A stretch of 64,000 nucleotides of DNA. Source: Scatosoma sp045643825. Its GTDB lineage: Bacteria > Bacillota > Clostridia > Christensenellales > Borkfalkiaceae. Within the stretch, counting starts at the first letter, position 1. Each line of letters starts with the position of its first letter. The notes below the pieces were generated by a model. It worked only from the letters and a program-made list of their open reading frames with translations. It was not told where the DNA came from and made no database searches. The stretch covers positions 1-64,000 of the forward strand of contig JAZRFV010000022.1 in the NCBI GenBank assembly GCA_045643825.1, in the 5' to 3' direction. The translations under genes were made by a program, and so were the position numbers. Positions 42,613-49,695 of this stretch are shown here, piece after piece.

Positions 42613-43776
42613 TTATAAATATTTTTTCAACGCTTCAACACGATCCGTTTGTTCCCAAGAGAAACCCTTGTAACCAAAGTGGCCGTACGCTGCCGTTTTC
42701 TTGAATACGGGATTTCTCAATTTCAAATCACGGATGATTGCATAGGGACGAAGGTCAAATTCCTTCTTAACCACTTCCGCCAACGCTTCGTCGTCCATCT
42801 TACCCGTACCGTGGCTATCCACGAATACGGAAACGGGTTTCGCAACACCGATTGCATAAGCAACCTGAATTTCCAACTCGTCCGCAAGCCCCGCTGCAAC
42901 CATGTTCTTTGCAATATAACGGCAGTAGTAAGCCGCACTTCTATCCACCTTCGTAGGATCCTTACCCGAGAATGCGCCACCGCCGTGTGCACATCTACCA
43001 CCGTAGGTATCTACGATGATTTTTCTACCCGTCAAACCGCTGTCCCCTTCGGGGCCGCCGATTTCAAATCTACCCGTAGGATTTACGTAGATTTTGGTCT
43101 TCTTATCCATCAATCTTGCAGGGATAATCGCGTCGATAACGTACTTTTTCATATCCTCACGGATTTGTTCCTGCGATACGATTGCATCGTGCTGGGTGGA
43201 AACAACCACCGTATCCACGCGCTTTGCAACGCCGTCCACGTATTCTACCGTAACCTGCGTTTTACCATCGGGACGAAGGTAAGGAAGCGTGCCATCCTTT
43301 CTTACGTCCGTCAAACGCTTTGCCAAACGGTGAGAAAGGGACAAGGTGAGGGGCATCAGCTCCTTCGTTTCACGGCAAGCGTAACCGAACATCATACCTT
43401 GGTCGCCTGCACCGAGCTGGTTTTCCTCTTCGCCACCTTCCGTTTTCTTTTCCAAGGATGCGTTTACACCCATTGCAATGTCGGGCGATTGCGTATGAAT
43501 CGCCACGATAATTTTACATTTATCATACGCAAAAGTACCGAAATCGTAGCCGATTTCTTTGATAATTTCACGTGCTTTTGCCTCGTAATCTACAACCGCT
43601 GTCGTCGTAACCTCGCCCATAATCAACAAGGTGTCGAACGCCGCCGCGCACTCTACCGCCGCGCGAGCATAGGGATCGGACGCCAAAATCGCATCCAAGA
43701 TACCGTCGGAAATGTTGTCGCAAACCTTATCGGGATGCCCTTCCGTTACACTTTCACTCGTAAAAAATTTCTTCAT
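42613..43776 (-). CDS. metK: S-adenosylmethionine synthetase
   Basis: Makes S-adenosylmethionine from methionine and ATP. Landmarks are SVTEGHPDKVCDNISDG, GAGDQGMMFGYA (about 119-130), RPDGKTQVTVEY and GGAFSGKDPTKVDRSAAY. The 387-residue length is normal. The leader is short and contains no SAM riboswitch. The antisense frame is open across the gene because TTA, CTA and TCA are avoided, a sign of high expression. The promoter stands back to back with that of the radical SAM gene at 43886. Confidence 0.97.
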   Translation of the reverse strand: MKKFFTSESVTEGHPDKVCDNISDGILDAILASDPYARAAVECAAAFDTLLIMGEVTTTAVVDYEAKAREIIKEIGYDFGTFAYDKCKIIVAIHTQSPDIAMGVNASLEKKTEGGEEENQLGAGDQGMMFGYACRETKELMPLTLSLSHRLAKRLTDVRKDGTLPYLRPDGKTQVTVEYVDGVAKRVDTVVVSTQHDAIVSQEQIREDMKKYVIDAIIPARLMDKKTKIYVNPTGRFEIGGPEGDSGLTGRKIIVDTYGGRCAHGGGAFSGKDPTKVDRSAAYYCRYIAKNMVAAGLADELEIQVAYAIGVAKPVSVFVDSHGTGKMDDEALAEVVKKEFDLRPYAIIRDLKLRNPVFKKTAAYGHFGYKGFSWEQTDRVEALKKYL

Positions 43777-43809
43777 TATCTAATCCTCTTTCGCAATTCG
43801 TTCGTAGTT

Positions 43810-43838
43810 ATTATACACGCAATATGCGCGTTTGTCAA
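43810..43838 (-). promoter_or_regulatory. Consensus sigma-A promoter of metK
   Basis: Minus strand TTGACA (43838-43833), 17 bases, TATAAT (43815-43810). Confidence 0.9.
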
Positions 43839-43849
43839 TCAATTATTGC

Positions 43850-43878
43850 TTGCAAAAACGTTTCAATCGTGATATAAT
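43850..43878 (+). promoter_or_regulatory. Promoter placing the start site beside the ATG at 43886
   Basis: TTGCAA (43850-43855), 17 bases, TATAAT (43873-43878). Its -35 box is 11 bases from that of metK on the other strand. Predicted start about 43885. Confidence 0.8.
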
Positions 43879-43885
43879 ATTGATT

Positions 43886-44764
43886 ATGGACGGTTTTTTC
43901 ATGGAAAAATGTACCCTTTGCCCCGTGGAATGCGGTGCAAATCGTTTAAACGGCGTCGGTGCGTGCGGTGTGGACGGTTTGCGCGTGGCAAAATTTTACC
44001 TTCACCCCTTTGAAGAGCCCTGCATTTCCTTTGGAAAGGGTAGCGGCACCATCTTCTTTTCGGGGTGTAATTTGCGTTGCGCATTTTGTCAAAATTACGA
44101 GGTATCCCGTGCAAAGCGCGGAAAACCCATCACCCCCAGAGAGCTTACGGATATTTTCAAGCAGTTAGAGGACATGGGGGCGGACAATATATCCCTCGTC
44201 ACCCCCTCCCACCTTACACCTTACCTTGTGGAAGCGTTTGAGGTTTACCGCCCGAACGTCCCCGTCGTGTACAACACAGGTAGCTACGAAAAGGTGGAAA
44301 CCTTGCAAAAAATCGATCCCTATATCGACATTTACCTGCCTGATATGAAGTTCGTTTCCCCTGCCCTTTCCAAACGGTATTTGGGTAAAGAAAACTACTT
44401 CGAGGTGGCAAGCGAAGCGGTGGCCTTTATGGCAAATAGCAAGCCCCTGCGTATGAGCGAGGATGGTAAAATGCTGTCGGGATGTATCGTAAGACACCTT
44501 GTGATGCCCCTTTGCACCAGCGACAGTAAAGCCGTCGTAAAGTGGTTCAACGCATACCTGCCCCCCTCCACTTACTTAAGCTTGATGAGTCAGTACACCC
44601 CGTTTGGGGATATTGAGGGCATGAAGGAGCTGTCTCGCCCCATCACCGCAAGGGAATATAACGCCGTGGTGGAAACGGCATTAGATCTTGGGTTAGAACC
44701 TCGGCTGTTCGCCCAGGAACGTAAATCGAGCGGGGAAACCTATATCCCGAAATGGGATTTTTAA
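43886..44764 (+). CDS. PflX-like radical SAM protein
   Basis: Related to pyruvate formate-lyase-activating enzymes of the PflX/COG1313 group. An N-terminal Cys-rich segment (CTLCPVECGANR) precedes the radical SAM cluster motif CNLRCAFC (about residue 58). YLPDMKF and LMSQYTPFGD further on are typical of the group. Target unknown. No SD exists. The promoter puts the mRNA start at or next to the ATG at 43886; an ATG five codons later is the alternative. A dispersed repeat copy (44546-44568) is read as NAYLPPS just before the conserved LSLMSQY. Confidence 0.85.
   Translation: MDGFFMEKCTLCPVECGANRLNGVGACGVDGLRVAKFYLHPFEEPCISFGKGSGTIFFSGCNLRCAFCQNYEVSRAKRGKPITPRELTDIFKQLEDMGADNISLVTPSHLTPYLVEAFEVYRPNVPVVYNTGSYEKVETLQKIDPYIDIYLPDMKFVSPALSKRYLGKENYFEVASEAVAFMANSKPLRMSEDGKMLSGCIVRHLVMPLCTSDSKAVVKWFNAYLPPSTYLSLMSQYTPFGDIEGMKELSRPITAREYNAVVETALDLGLEPRLFAQERKSSGETYIPKWDF
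44546..44568 (+). repeat. Dispersed CGCATACCTG repeat, copy 6 (inside pflX-like gene)
   Basis: Full-length copy on the coding strand, translated in a different frame from copies 1, 4 and 7. Confidence 0.65.
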
Positions 44765-44783
44765 GGTACAAGCCCCCTACTTT

Positions 44784-44939
44784 TCAGTCAAAAATATCCA
44801 TTTTCCATTTATTGAGCTTGCTGGTCAGCTTTGCCGCCCTTTGGGGCGGTGCAATTAACACCTCACGCTCCCATTCACGGATTTTTTGATAAATTTTTTC
44901 TTTATTTTTCATAGCATTAGCTTGCGTTTTTATACGCAT
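44784..44939 (-). CDS. Possible small basic protein (42-51 residues)
   Basis: A short frame opposite to and after the PflX-like gene. From ATG at 44912 it gives 42 residues, from ATG at 44939 it gives 51. The product is basic and amphipathic (KEKIYQKIREWEREVLIAPP and AAKLTSKLNKWKMDIF) and reads like a genuine helical peptide. A TATAAT (44954-44949) lies so close to the ATG at 44939 that the mRNA would have a leader of about 3 bases, with no SD. The -35 region is poor. Unrecognised; coding probable but not certain. Confidence 0.4.
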   Translation of the reverse strand: MRIKTQANAMKNKEKIYQKIREWEREVLIAPPQRAAKLTSKLNKWKMDIFD

Positions 44940-44965
44940 TTTATTCTTATTATACGAGGTTGTGT

Positions 44966-46867
44966 ATGTTGCTTTCGGCGGACAATTTATCCTTTGGTTT
45001 TAATGGTGGATCCCTGCTCGAAAATCTCTGTTTTTCCCTAAATGAGGGGGACAGGGTTGGGTTGATTGGCGCAAACGGGGAAGGAAAGACCACCCTTATC
45101 CGTTTGATTTTGGGCGAGTTAGAACCGGAAAGCGGTACCTTTTTCCGTAAAAACGGCATCCGAATCGGCTACCTCGCGCAAACGGGCGGGTACGACTCCT
45201 GCAACACCGTGTTTGAGGAAATGCGAGACGTTTTCACCACCGATATCCGTGCCATTGAGGCACTCCGTGAAACGGAAGCTTTGTTTGCACAGGCAAAGGA
45301 AGGCAGCGACGAATACCGTGTTCTTTCGGCGAAGTACGAATATCTCAACAAGCAAATCGCCGCCCGTGACAGCTACCACTACGAGGTAAAAATCCGCACC
45401 GTACTCAATGGTATGGGCTTTGAAAACGTATACGATCAGCCCATCCATACGATGTCGGGGGGCGAAAAAACTCGTTTAAAGCTGTGCCGTCTTCTTTTGG
45501 AAGATCCCGAGCTTTTGATCTTGGACGAACCGACCAACCACCTCGATATGAAGACGTTGTTTTGGTTGGAGGAATACCTTTCCACCTACAAGGGCGCCAT
45601 CTTGACGGTGTCGCACGATCGATACTTCCTCGACCGCTTGGTAACCGCTATTTACGAAATCGAAAATAAAAAGTTATCCGTGTTTAAGGGCAATTATACA
45701 AAGTATAAGGTCTTAAAAGCGGAAAAAGTTGCCCATCTTTTGAAGGAATACGAAAAACAACAGGAAGAACGGGCGCACATGCAGGAATACGTGGACAGAA
45801 ACCTCGTCCGCGCCTCCACCACGAAAATGGCGCAATCGAGAAGGCTCGCTCTTGAGAAAATGGAGCTCATCGAAAAGCCTGCCTTACCCCCCACTCCCCC
45901 TCGTTTTGTGTTTTCCTACACGGATAAGCCGTACGAACGGGTGTTGGAGGTAGAAAACTTACACCTCACCGCAGGGGAAAAAACGCTACTTGACAAAGCA
46001 AGCTTTGGTATGTTGCGTGGTGAAAAATGTGCCGTTGTCGGGGATAACGGTACGGGCAAATCCACCCTCATTAAAGAGATTGTGAAAGGTAAAAACCCCG
46101 CCATTCGGCTTGGGCGTTTTGTCAAAATCGCCTGCTACGACCAGGAAAATGCCAACCTCGATATGAACGCCTCCGTCTTGGAGGAGCTTTGGGGACGGCA
46201 CGTTACTTGGGATCAAACGAAGGTACGCAATATCCTTGCACAGGCAGGCTTGGTTGCGGAAGATATGGATAAAAAGGTACGGATGTTGTCGGGCGGTGAA
46301 CGAGCAAAGCTCGCCCTTGCCGTGTTCGAGTGTGAAAACGGCAATTTCCTTATCTTGGACGAACCGACCAACCACCTCGACCTTCCCGCAAGAGAGAGCC
46401 TTGAAACCGCCTTGAAAAACTTTGACGGTACGGTGTTGTTTGTGTCCCACGACCGATACTTTATCCGTGCTTTGGCAGGTAAAATCCTCGAATTGGAGGA
46501 CGGAAACGCCACCGAGTATAATTGCAGTTATGAGGAATACCACGCGAAAAAAGTGGCAATGAAAGAGGCTCAAAAGAGTGTTCAACCCATACCTGCCCCC
46601 TCCATTTCGACAAATTCCGACAAAAAATCGGGTTATTACCGCACGAAAGAAGACAGAGCCGCGGATGCACGCAAGAAAACGCGCGTGAAGAAAATAGAGG
46701 AAGAAATCGCCTCCCTTGAAACGGAAGATGCGGAAATCAACGCCTCCCTCTCCGATCCTGCCGTGACGGGTAACTTTGCACTCTTGACGGAAAAATGCAA
46801 CCGTTTAGAGGCAATCAAAACCAAACTCGACGAGCTGTATGCCGAGTATGAAACCCTTATCGATTAA
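44966..46867 (+). CDS. ABC-F family ATPase
   Basis: A soluble protein with two ABC ATPase domains and no membrane part, of the translation-factor-like ABC-F group (EttA/Uup/YdiF). Walker A motifs are GANGEGKTTL and GDNGTGKSTL, with signature motifs MSGGEKTRL and LSGGERAKL; both Walker B regions read LDEPTNHLD. The linker between the domains is charged, and a C-terminal coiled coil (TRVKKIEEEIASLETEDAEI) follows. Such proteins bind the ribosomal E site; some give antibiotic resistance. This one looks like a housekeeping Uup/YdiF member. I start at the ATG at 44966 with GAGG six bases upstream. A repeat copy lies in the linker before the coiled coil. Confidence 0.9.
   Translation: MLLSADNLSFGFNGGSLLENLCFSLNEGDRVGLIGANGEGKTTLIRLILGELEPESGTFFRKNGIRIGYLAQTGGYDSCNTVFEEMRDVFTTDIRAIEALRETEALFAQAKEGSDEYRVLSAKYEYLNKQIAARDSYHYEVKIRTVLNGMGFENVYDQPIHTMSGGEKTRLKLCRLLLEDPELLILDEPTNHLDMKTLFWLEEYLSTYKGAILTVSHDRYFLDRLVTAIYEIENKKLSVFKGNYTKYKVLKAEKVAHLLKEYEKQQEERAHMQEYVDRNLVRASTTKMAQSRRLALEKMELIEKPALPPTPPRFVFSYTDKPYERVLEVENLHLTAGEKTLLDKASFGMLRGEKCAVVGDNGTGKSTLIKEIVKGKNPAIRLGRFVKIACYDQENANLDMNASVLEELWGRHVTWDQTKVRNILAQAGLVAEDMDKKVRMLSGGERAKLALAVFECENGNFLILDEPTNHLDLPARESLETALKNFDGTVLFVSHDRYFIRALAGKILELEDGNATEYNCSYEEYHAKKVAMKEAQKSVQPIPAPSISTNSDKKSGYYRTKEDRAADARKKTRVKKIEEEIASLETEDAEINASLSDPAVTGNFALLTEKCNRLEAIKTKLDELYAEYETLID
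46581..46603 (+). repeat. Dispersed CGCATACCTG repeat, copy 7 (inside ABC-F gene)
   Basis: TTCAACCCATACCTGCCCCC (one change in the core), translated as QPIPAPS in the disordered linker of the ABC-F protein. Confidence 0.55.
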
Positions 46868-46894
46868 AAAATAAAATATTTTCACCAAAACCAC

Positions 46895-46923
46895 TTGACA
46901 AGGATAAGATAATATGATATCAT
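46895..46923 (+). promoter_or_regulatory. Sigma-A promoter of the SPFH gene with palindrome
   Basis: TTGACA (46895-46900), 17 bases, TATCAT (46918-46923). The -10 box is half of the perfect palindrome ATGATATCAT (46914-46923), a possible operator, perhaps for the RHH protein encoded at 48037. Confidence 0.65.
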
Positions 46924-46955
46924 TTTAATATCAAAAAATCCTTTCGGAGGTTTTT

Positions 46956-47987
46956 ATGGAAGAAATTATCTTAACAAATAAGAAACATGGTATGCGTGTT
47001 TTGGCAATTTACGGGCTCCTGGAATTGCTCTTCATCGCAGGGTGCATTGCCTTTGGCGTTATGTCGGAGCAACCCGCATTCGCACAATACGAAACACTCC
47101 TTCTCGCGGGTGCGGCTGTTTGTGGCGTTTTGCTGTGCGTGGCGTGGATTCCCCTCATCGGTTTGCGTGTTTTGAAGCCCCAAGAAGCACTCGCCTTGAC
47201 TTTGTTCGGTAAATACATCGGCACCTTGAAGGGCGAAGGCTTTTATGCGGTAAACCCCTTCTGCTCTGCGGTGAACCCTGCCGCTATGACCAAGCTCAAC
47301 CAAAGCGGTGACGTGGGTAAGCATATGGTTGCGAAGGATACCGAAACGCAGGTAAGCCTCAACGCCGTCCCTAATAAGAAGATTTCCTTGAAGATTATGA
47401 CCTTGAACAACAACCGTCAAAAGATCAACGATTGTTTGGGTAACCCTGTGGAAATCGGTATCGCGGTTATGTGGCGTGTTGTGGATACGGCGAAGGCGGT
47501 ATTCAACGTGGATAACTACAAGGAATATTTATCCTTGCAATGTGACAGCGCCCTTCGTAACGTGGTACGCATCTACCCCTACGACGTTGCCCCTGGTGTT
47601 GATACGACGGGTGACGGTGTTGCCGATGACGGTAGCCTTCGTGGTTCGAGCGAGTTGGTTGCTTCCCGTATCCGTGACGAGATTCAAGAACGTGTAAACG
47701 AAGCAGGCATCGAGATTATCGAGGCACGCATCACCTACCTTGCGTATGCACCTGAAATTGCGGCGGTTATGTTACAACGTCAGCAGGCTTCGGCAATTAT
47801 CGATGCAAGAAAGATGATTGTTGACGGTGCGGTTGGCATGGTAGAAATGGCGTTGGAGCGTTTAAACGAAGGTGGGCTTGTCAACCTTGACGAAGAAAGA
47901 AAAGCGGCGATGGTATCCAACCTTTTGGTGGTACTTTGCGGCAACCACGATGCACAACCCATCGTAAACACGGGCAGCTTATATTAA
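46956..47987 (+). CDS. SPFH/band-7 domain membrane protein
   Basis: A stomatin/prohibitin-like protein. Two N-terminal hydrophobic segments (residues 15-35 and 48-70) anchor it. The SPFH domain follows (about 75-280), with the typical start LKPQEALALTLFGKYIGTLKGEG and the sequence QERVNEAGIEIIEARITYLAYAPEIAAVMLQRQQA. The Ala-rich end of the domain continues to LVVLCGNHDAQPIVNTGSLY. Such proteins build membrane microdomains. CGGAGG precedes the ATG. A small RHH protein is encoded 50 bases downstream, a pairing I know from other Firmicutes and Actinobacteria. Confidence 0.9.
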   Translation: MEEIILTNKKHGMRVLAIYGLLELLFIAGCIAFGVMSEQPAFAQYETLLLAGAAVCGVLLCVAWIPLIGLRVLKPQEALALTLFGKYIGTLKGEGFYAVNPFCSAVNPAAMTKLNQSGDVGKHMVAKDTETQVSLNAVPNKKISLKIMTLNNNRQKINDCLGNPVEIGIAVMWRVVDTAKAVFNVDNYKEYLSLQCDSALRNVVRIYPYDVAPGVDTTGDGVADDGSLRGSSELVASRIRDEIQERVNEAGIEIIEARITYLAYAPEIAAVMLQRQQASAIIDARKMIVDGAVGMVEMALERLNEGGLVNLDEERKAAMVSNLLVVLCGNHDAQPIVNTGSLY

Positions 47988-48036
47988 CACCTAAAACACG
48001 GATTTTTATAAAAAGGATAGGAGCAGGTACGAGATT

Positions 48037-48240
48037 ATGAACGATAACGGCAAAAAACAAATCCCCTTACGCTTGTCGACAAAGCTGTATAATGCCATCG
48101 CGGCATGGGCGGAGGACGATTTTCGTTCGGTGAACGGTCAAATCGAATATTTGTTGTCGGAATGCGTACGCCAACGCAAGAAAAACGGCAAATACGTATC
48201 GGATGAACTCGACGTACCGCCCGAATTAGACATTCAATAA
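48037..48240 (+). CDS. Small Arc/ribbon-helix-helix-like protein next to SPFH
   Basis: A 67-residue protein with an Arc-like N-terminus: the strand IPLRLSTKLYNAIAAWAEDD and helix FRSVNGQIEYLLSECVRQRKK agree with the ribbon-helix-helix fold. The acidic tail is short. It probably dimerises on DNA, and the palindrome at the promoter of the SPFH gene is a candidate site. Alternatively it binds the SPFH protein. GGATAGGAG precedes the ATG. The terminator follows directly. Confidence 0.75.
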   Translation: MNDNGKKQIPLRLSTKLYNAIAAWAEDDFRSVNGQIEYLLSECVRQRKKNGKYVSDELDVPPELDIQ

Positions 48241-48251
48241 TGGTAAAAATG

Positions 48252-48290
48252 CCCTACGCCCCGAAAGTGATTTCGGGGCGTAGATATTTT
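48252..48290 (+). terminator. Terminator of the SPFH-RHH pair
   Basis: CTACGCCCCGAAA (48254-48266) pairs with TTTCGGGGCGTAG (48271-48283), then ATATTTT. Confidence 0.85.
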
Positions 48291-48311
48291 ACAAGTATCT
48301 TATAAAAACGG

Positions 48312-48340
48312 TTGACATTTCCCCTTGGTTTACATATAAT
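48312..48340 (+). promoter_or_regulatory. Consensus sigma-A promoter of tRNA-Ser
   Basis: TTGACA (48312-48317), 17 bases, TATAAT (48335-48340), about 85 bases before the tRNA. Confidence 0.85.
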
Positions 48341-48425
48341 ATAGATAGCAATTAAATCCACGCAGGCGTAGTTCGACCTGCGTCGAAGAAAAGCGAAGCG
48401 GTCATAAAAACGCACAATAAAATAT

Positions 48426-48513
48426 GCAGAGATGGTAGAGTGGTCGATTGCGGCGGTCTTGAAAACCGTTGAAACGAGAGTTTCCGGGGGTTCGAATCCC
48501 TCTCTCTGCGCCA
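48426..48513 (+). tRNA. tRNA-Ser (anticodon TGA)
   Basis: The acceptor arms GCAGAGA and TCTCTGC pair, with discriminator G and an encoded CCA. The anticodon loop CTTGAAA (TGA at 48460-48462) sits on a 5-bp stem, a long variable arm (ACGAGAGT region) marks it as class II, and the T-arm is GGGGGTTCGAATCCC. It reads UCA and other UCN codons. Confidence 0.96.
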
Positions 48514-48550
48514 AAAGAAAGGATGGGTACCTACCCATCCTTTCTTTTGT
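48514..48550 (+). terminator. Terminator of the tRNA-Ser transcript
   Basis: AAAGAAAGGATGGGTA pairs with TACCCATCCTTTCTTT directly after the CCA. Confidence 0.8.
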
Positions 48551-48560
48551 GATACAATGC

Positions 48561-48860
48561 CTTCGAGGAGGGATTCGAGGGTGGGAGCCGTTTTGCGAGA
48601 GCAAAACGCTTTGCCTTACGAAGCTCGGAATAAGGCATACACGTTGGCAAAGGACACCATTAATAATGGTGGAGCGGGGCGTGCCGCTAAAGGCACGAAT
48701 CCCTCGCCCTCTTCTTTTTTGCGTTAGAGGGGTAAGAGAAACCCCGCATTATTGGGGGTTCGTGCGAGGAGGTAAGCATGCGGGGTTTTTCATAAGTGCG
48801 AAGCTCACTCCTTACCGACGACGCTTTGATGGCTTTGCCATCAATAACCCTCTCTCCGCG
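48561..48860. repeat. Nested palindromic region downstream of tRNA-Ser
   Basis: About 300 bases with no credible gene. Outer arms GAGGGATTCG (48568-48577) and CGAATCCCTC (48696-48705) enclose four small hairpins: CGTTTTGC-GAGA-GCAAAACG (48589-48608), CTTTGCC/GGCAAAG (48609-48652), CACCATTA/TAATGGTG (48655-48671), CGTGCC/GGCACG (48680-48697). A second block has an 11-bp stem AAACCCCGCAT (48739-48749 with 48778-48788) followed by T, and GATGGC-TTT-GCCATC (48829-48843). Stretches resembling the 3' end of the tRNA recur at 48696-48705 and 48845-48860. Confidence 0.7.
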
Positions 48861-48921
48861 TAATAAAACACAGCTTTTTATCTTAAATCCTTTATTACGG
48901 ATACTATATAATCTCATCGCC

Positions 48922-48950
48922 TTGATTTTTGTTAGAGTTTGTGCTATAAT
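48922..48950 (+). promoter_or_regulatory. Sigma-A promoter of the Fe-S protein gene
   Basis: TTGATT (48922-48927), 17 bases, TATAAT (48945-48950); AGAGGT then precedes the ATG. Confidence 0.8.
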
Positions 48951-48970
48951 ATACACAAGAGGTAAACCTT

Positions 48971-49636
48971 ATGCAAACGAAATTAAAACAACTCGGATAT
49001 GATTTAGGTGCGGATTTGGTCGGCTTTTGTAAGCTCCCCACTCCGCCCGTAAAAGAACTCCCTGACAACACCTACGCCGTATCCATTGCGGTGAAATTAT
49101 CCGACGCCGTCTTAAAAACAATCGATGGTGCCCCCTCCTTCGTGTATTTTCAGCACTATCGCACGGCAAACGCATTGCTTGACCAAATCGCCTTTCGTCT
49201 TGCCCGTGAAATTGAAAAGGCGGGCTTTTCCGCCCTGCCCGTTGCTGCCAGCCAAAGCCTTGGCAAAAACAACCCCTACTACGGCGTAATCCCCCACAAG
49301 ACAGCGGCGGTACTTTCGGGCCTTGGTTTCGTTGGGAAGAGCGGACTTTTCCTTTCCGAAAAATACGGCAGTAAAGTGCGTCTTGCGACAATCATCACGG
49401 ACATGCCCCTCTCAAATGAGCTTCCCGTCATCGAAAACGGCTGTGGGGATTGCCACGCTTGTCAAACGGCTTGCCCGGCAGGTGCCATCTACGGAACGCC
49501 CCCTACCACAGATGGGGAACGCAACCTCGATCCCGAAAAATGCTCCCGTTATATGAAGGAGCATTTCCAAGATATCGGCCGTGGGAGTGTATGCGGTATC
49601 TGTGTAAAGGTTTGCCCCAAAAACAAGCTCCGCTAA
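48971..49636 (+). CDS. QueG-related [4Fe-4S] double-cluster protein
   Basis: Related to the C-terminal half of epoxyqueuosine reductase. The recognisable parts are YGVIPHKTAAVLSGLGFVGKSGLFLSEKYGSKVRLATIITD and two ferredoxin-type cysteine sets: CGDCHACQTACPAGAI and CSRYM...CGICVKVCPK. At 221 residues it is much shorter than QueG (about 370) and lacks the full cobalamin-binding N-terminal part, so queuosine synthesis is not assured. Many Firmicutes have such short stand-alone homologues of unknown substrate. Probably a cytosolic electron-transfer or reductase protein. Confidence 0.8.
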   Translation: MQTKLKQLGYDLGADLVGFCKLPTPPVKELPDNTYAVSIAVKLSDAVLKTIDGAPSFVYFQHYRTANALLDQIAFRLAREIEKAGFSALPVAASQSLGKNNPYYGVIPHKTAAVLSGLGFVGKSGLFLSEKYGSKVRLATIITDMPLSNELPVIENGCGDCHACQTACPAGAIYGTPPTTDGERNLDPEKCSRYMKEHFQDIGRGSVCGICVKVCPKNKLR

Positions 49637-49649
49637 AAATTACATCAAT

Positions 49650-49690
49650 CAAAAACACCGCTTGGCGTATCTACCAAGCGGTGTTCCTTT
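49650..49690. terminator. Bidirectional terminator
   Basis: AACACCGCTTGG (49653-49664) pairs with CCAAGCGGTGTT (49673-49684). T-runs on both strands end the Fe-S gene and the GH31 gene. Confidence 0.85.
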
Positions 49691-49695
49691 TACCT

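Noticed and set aside
42580..43850. SAM riboswitch before metK
   Set aside because: The leader between the consensus promoter and the metK ATG is only about 25-30 bases, too short for any known SAM aptamer.
48254..48604. 116-residue minus-strand frame containing REGFEPPETLVS
   Set aside because: This is the antisense translation of tRNA-Ser, a well-known artefact of gene calling.
48687..48956. 89-residue minus-strand frame behind the tRNA
   Set aside because: It runs through the palindromic region, has no SD and unnatural composition.
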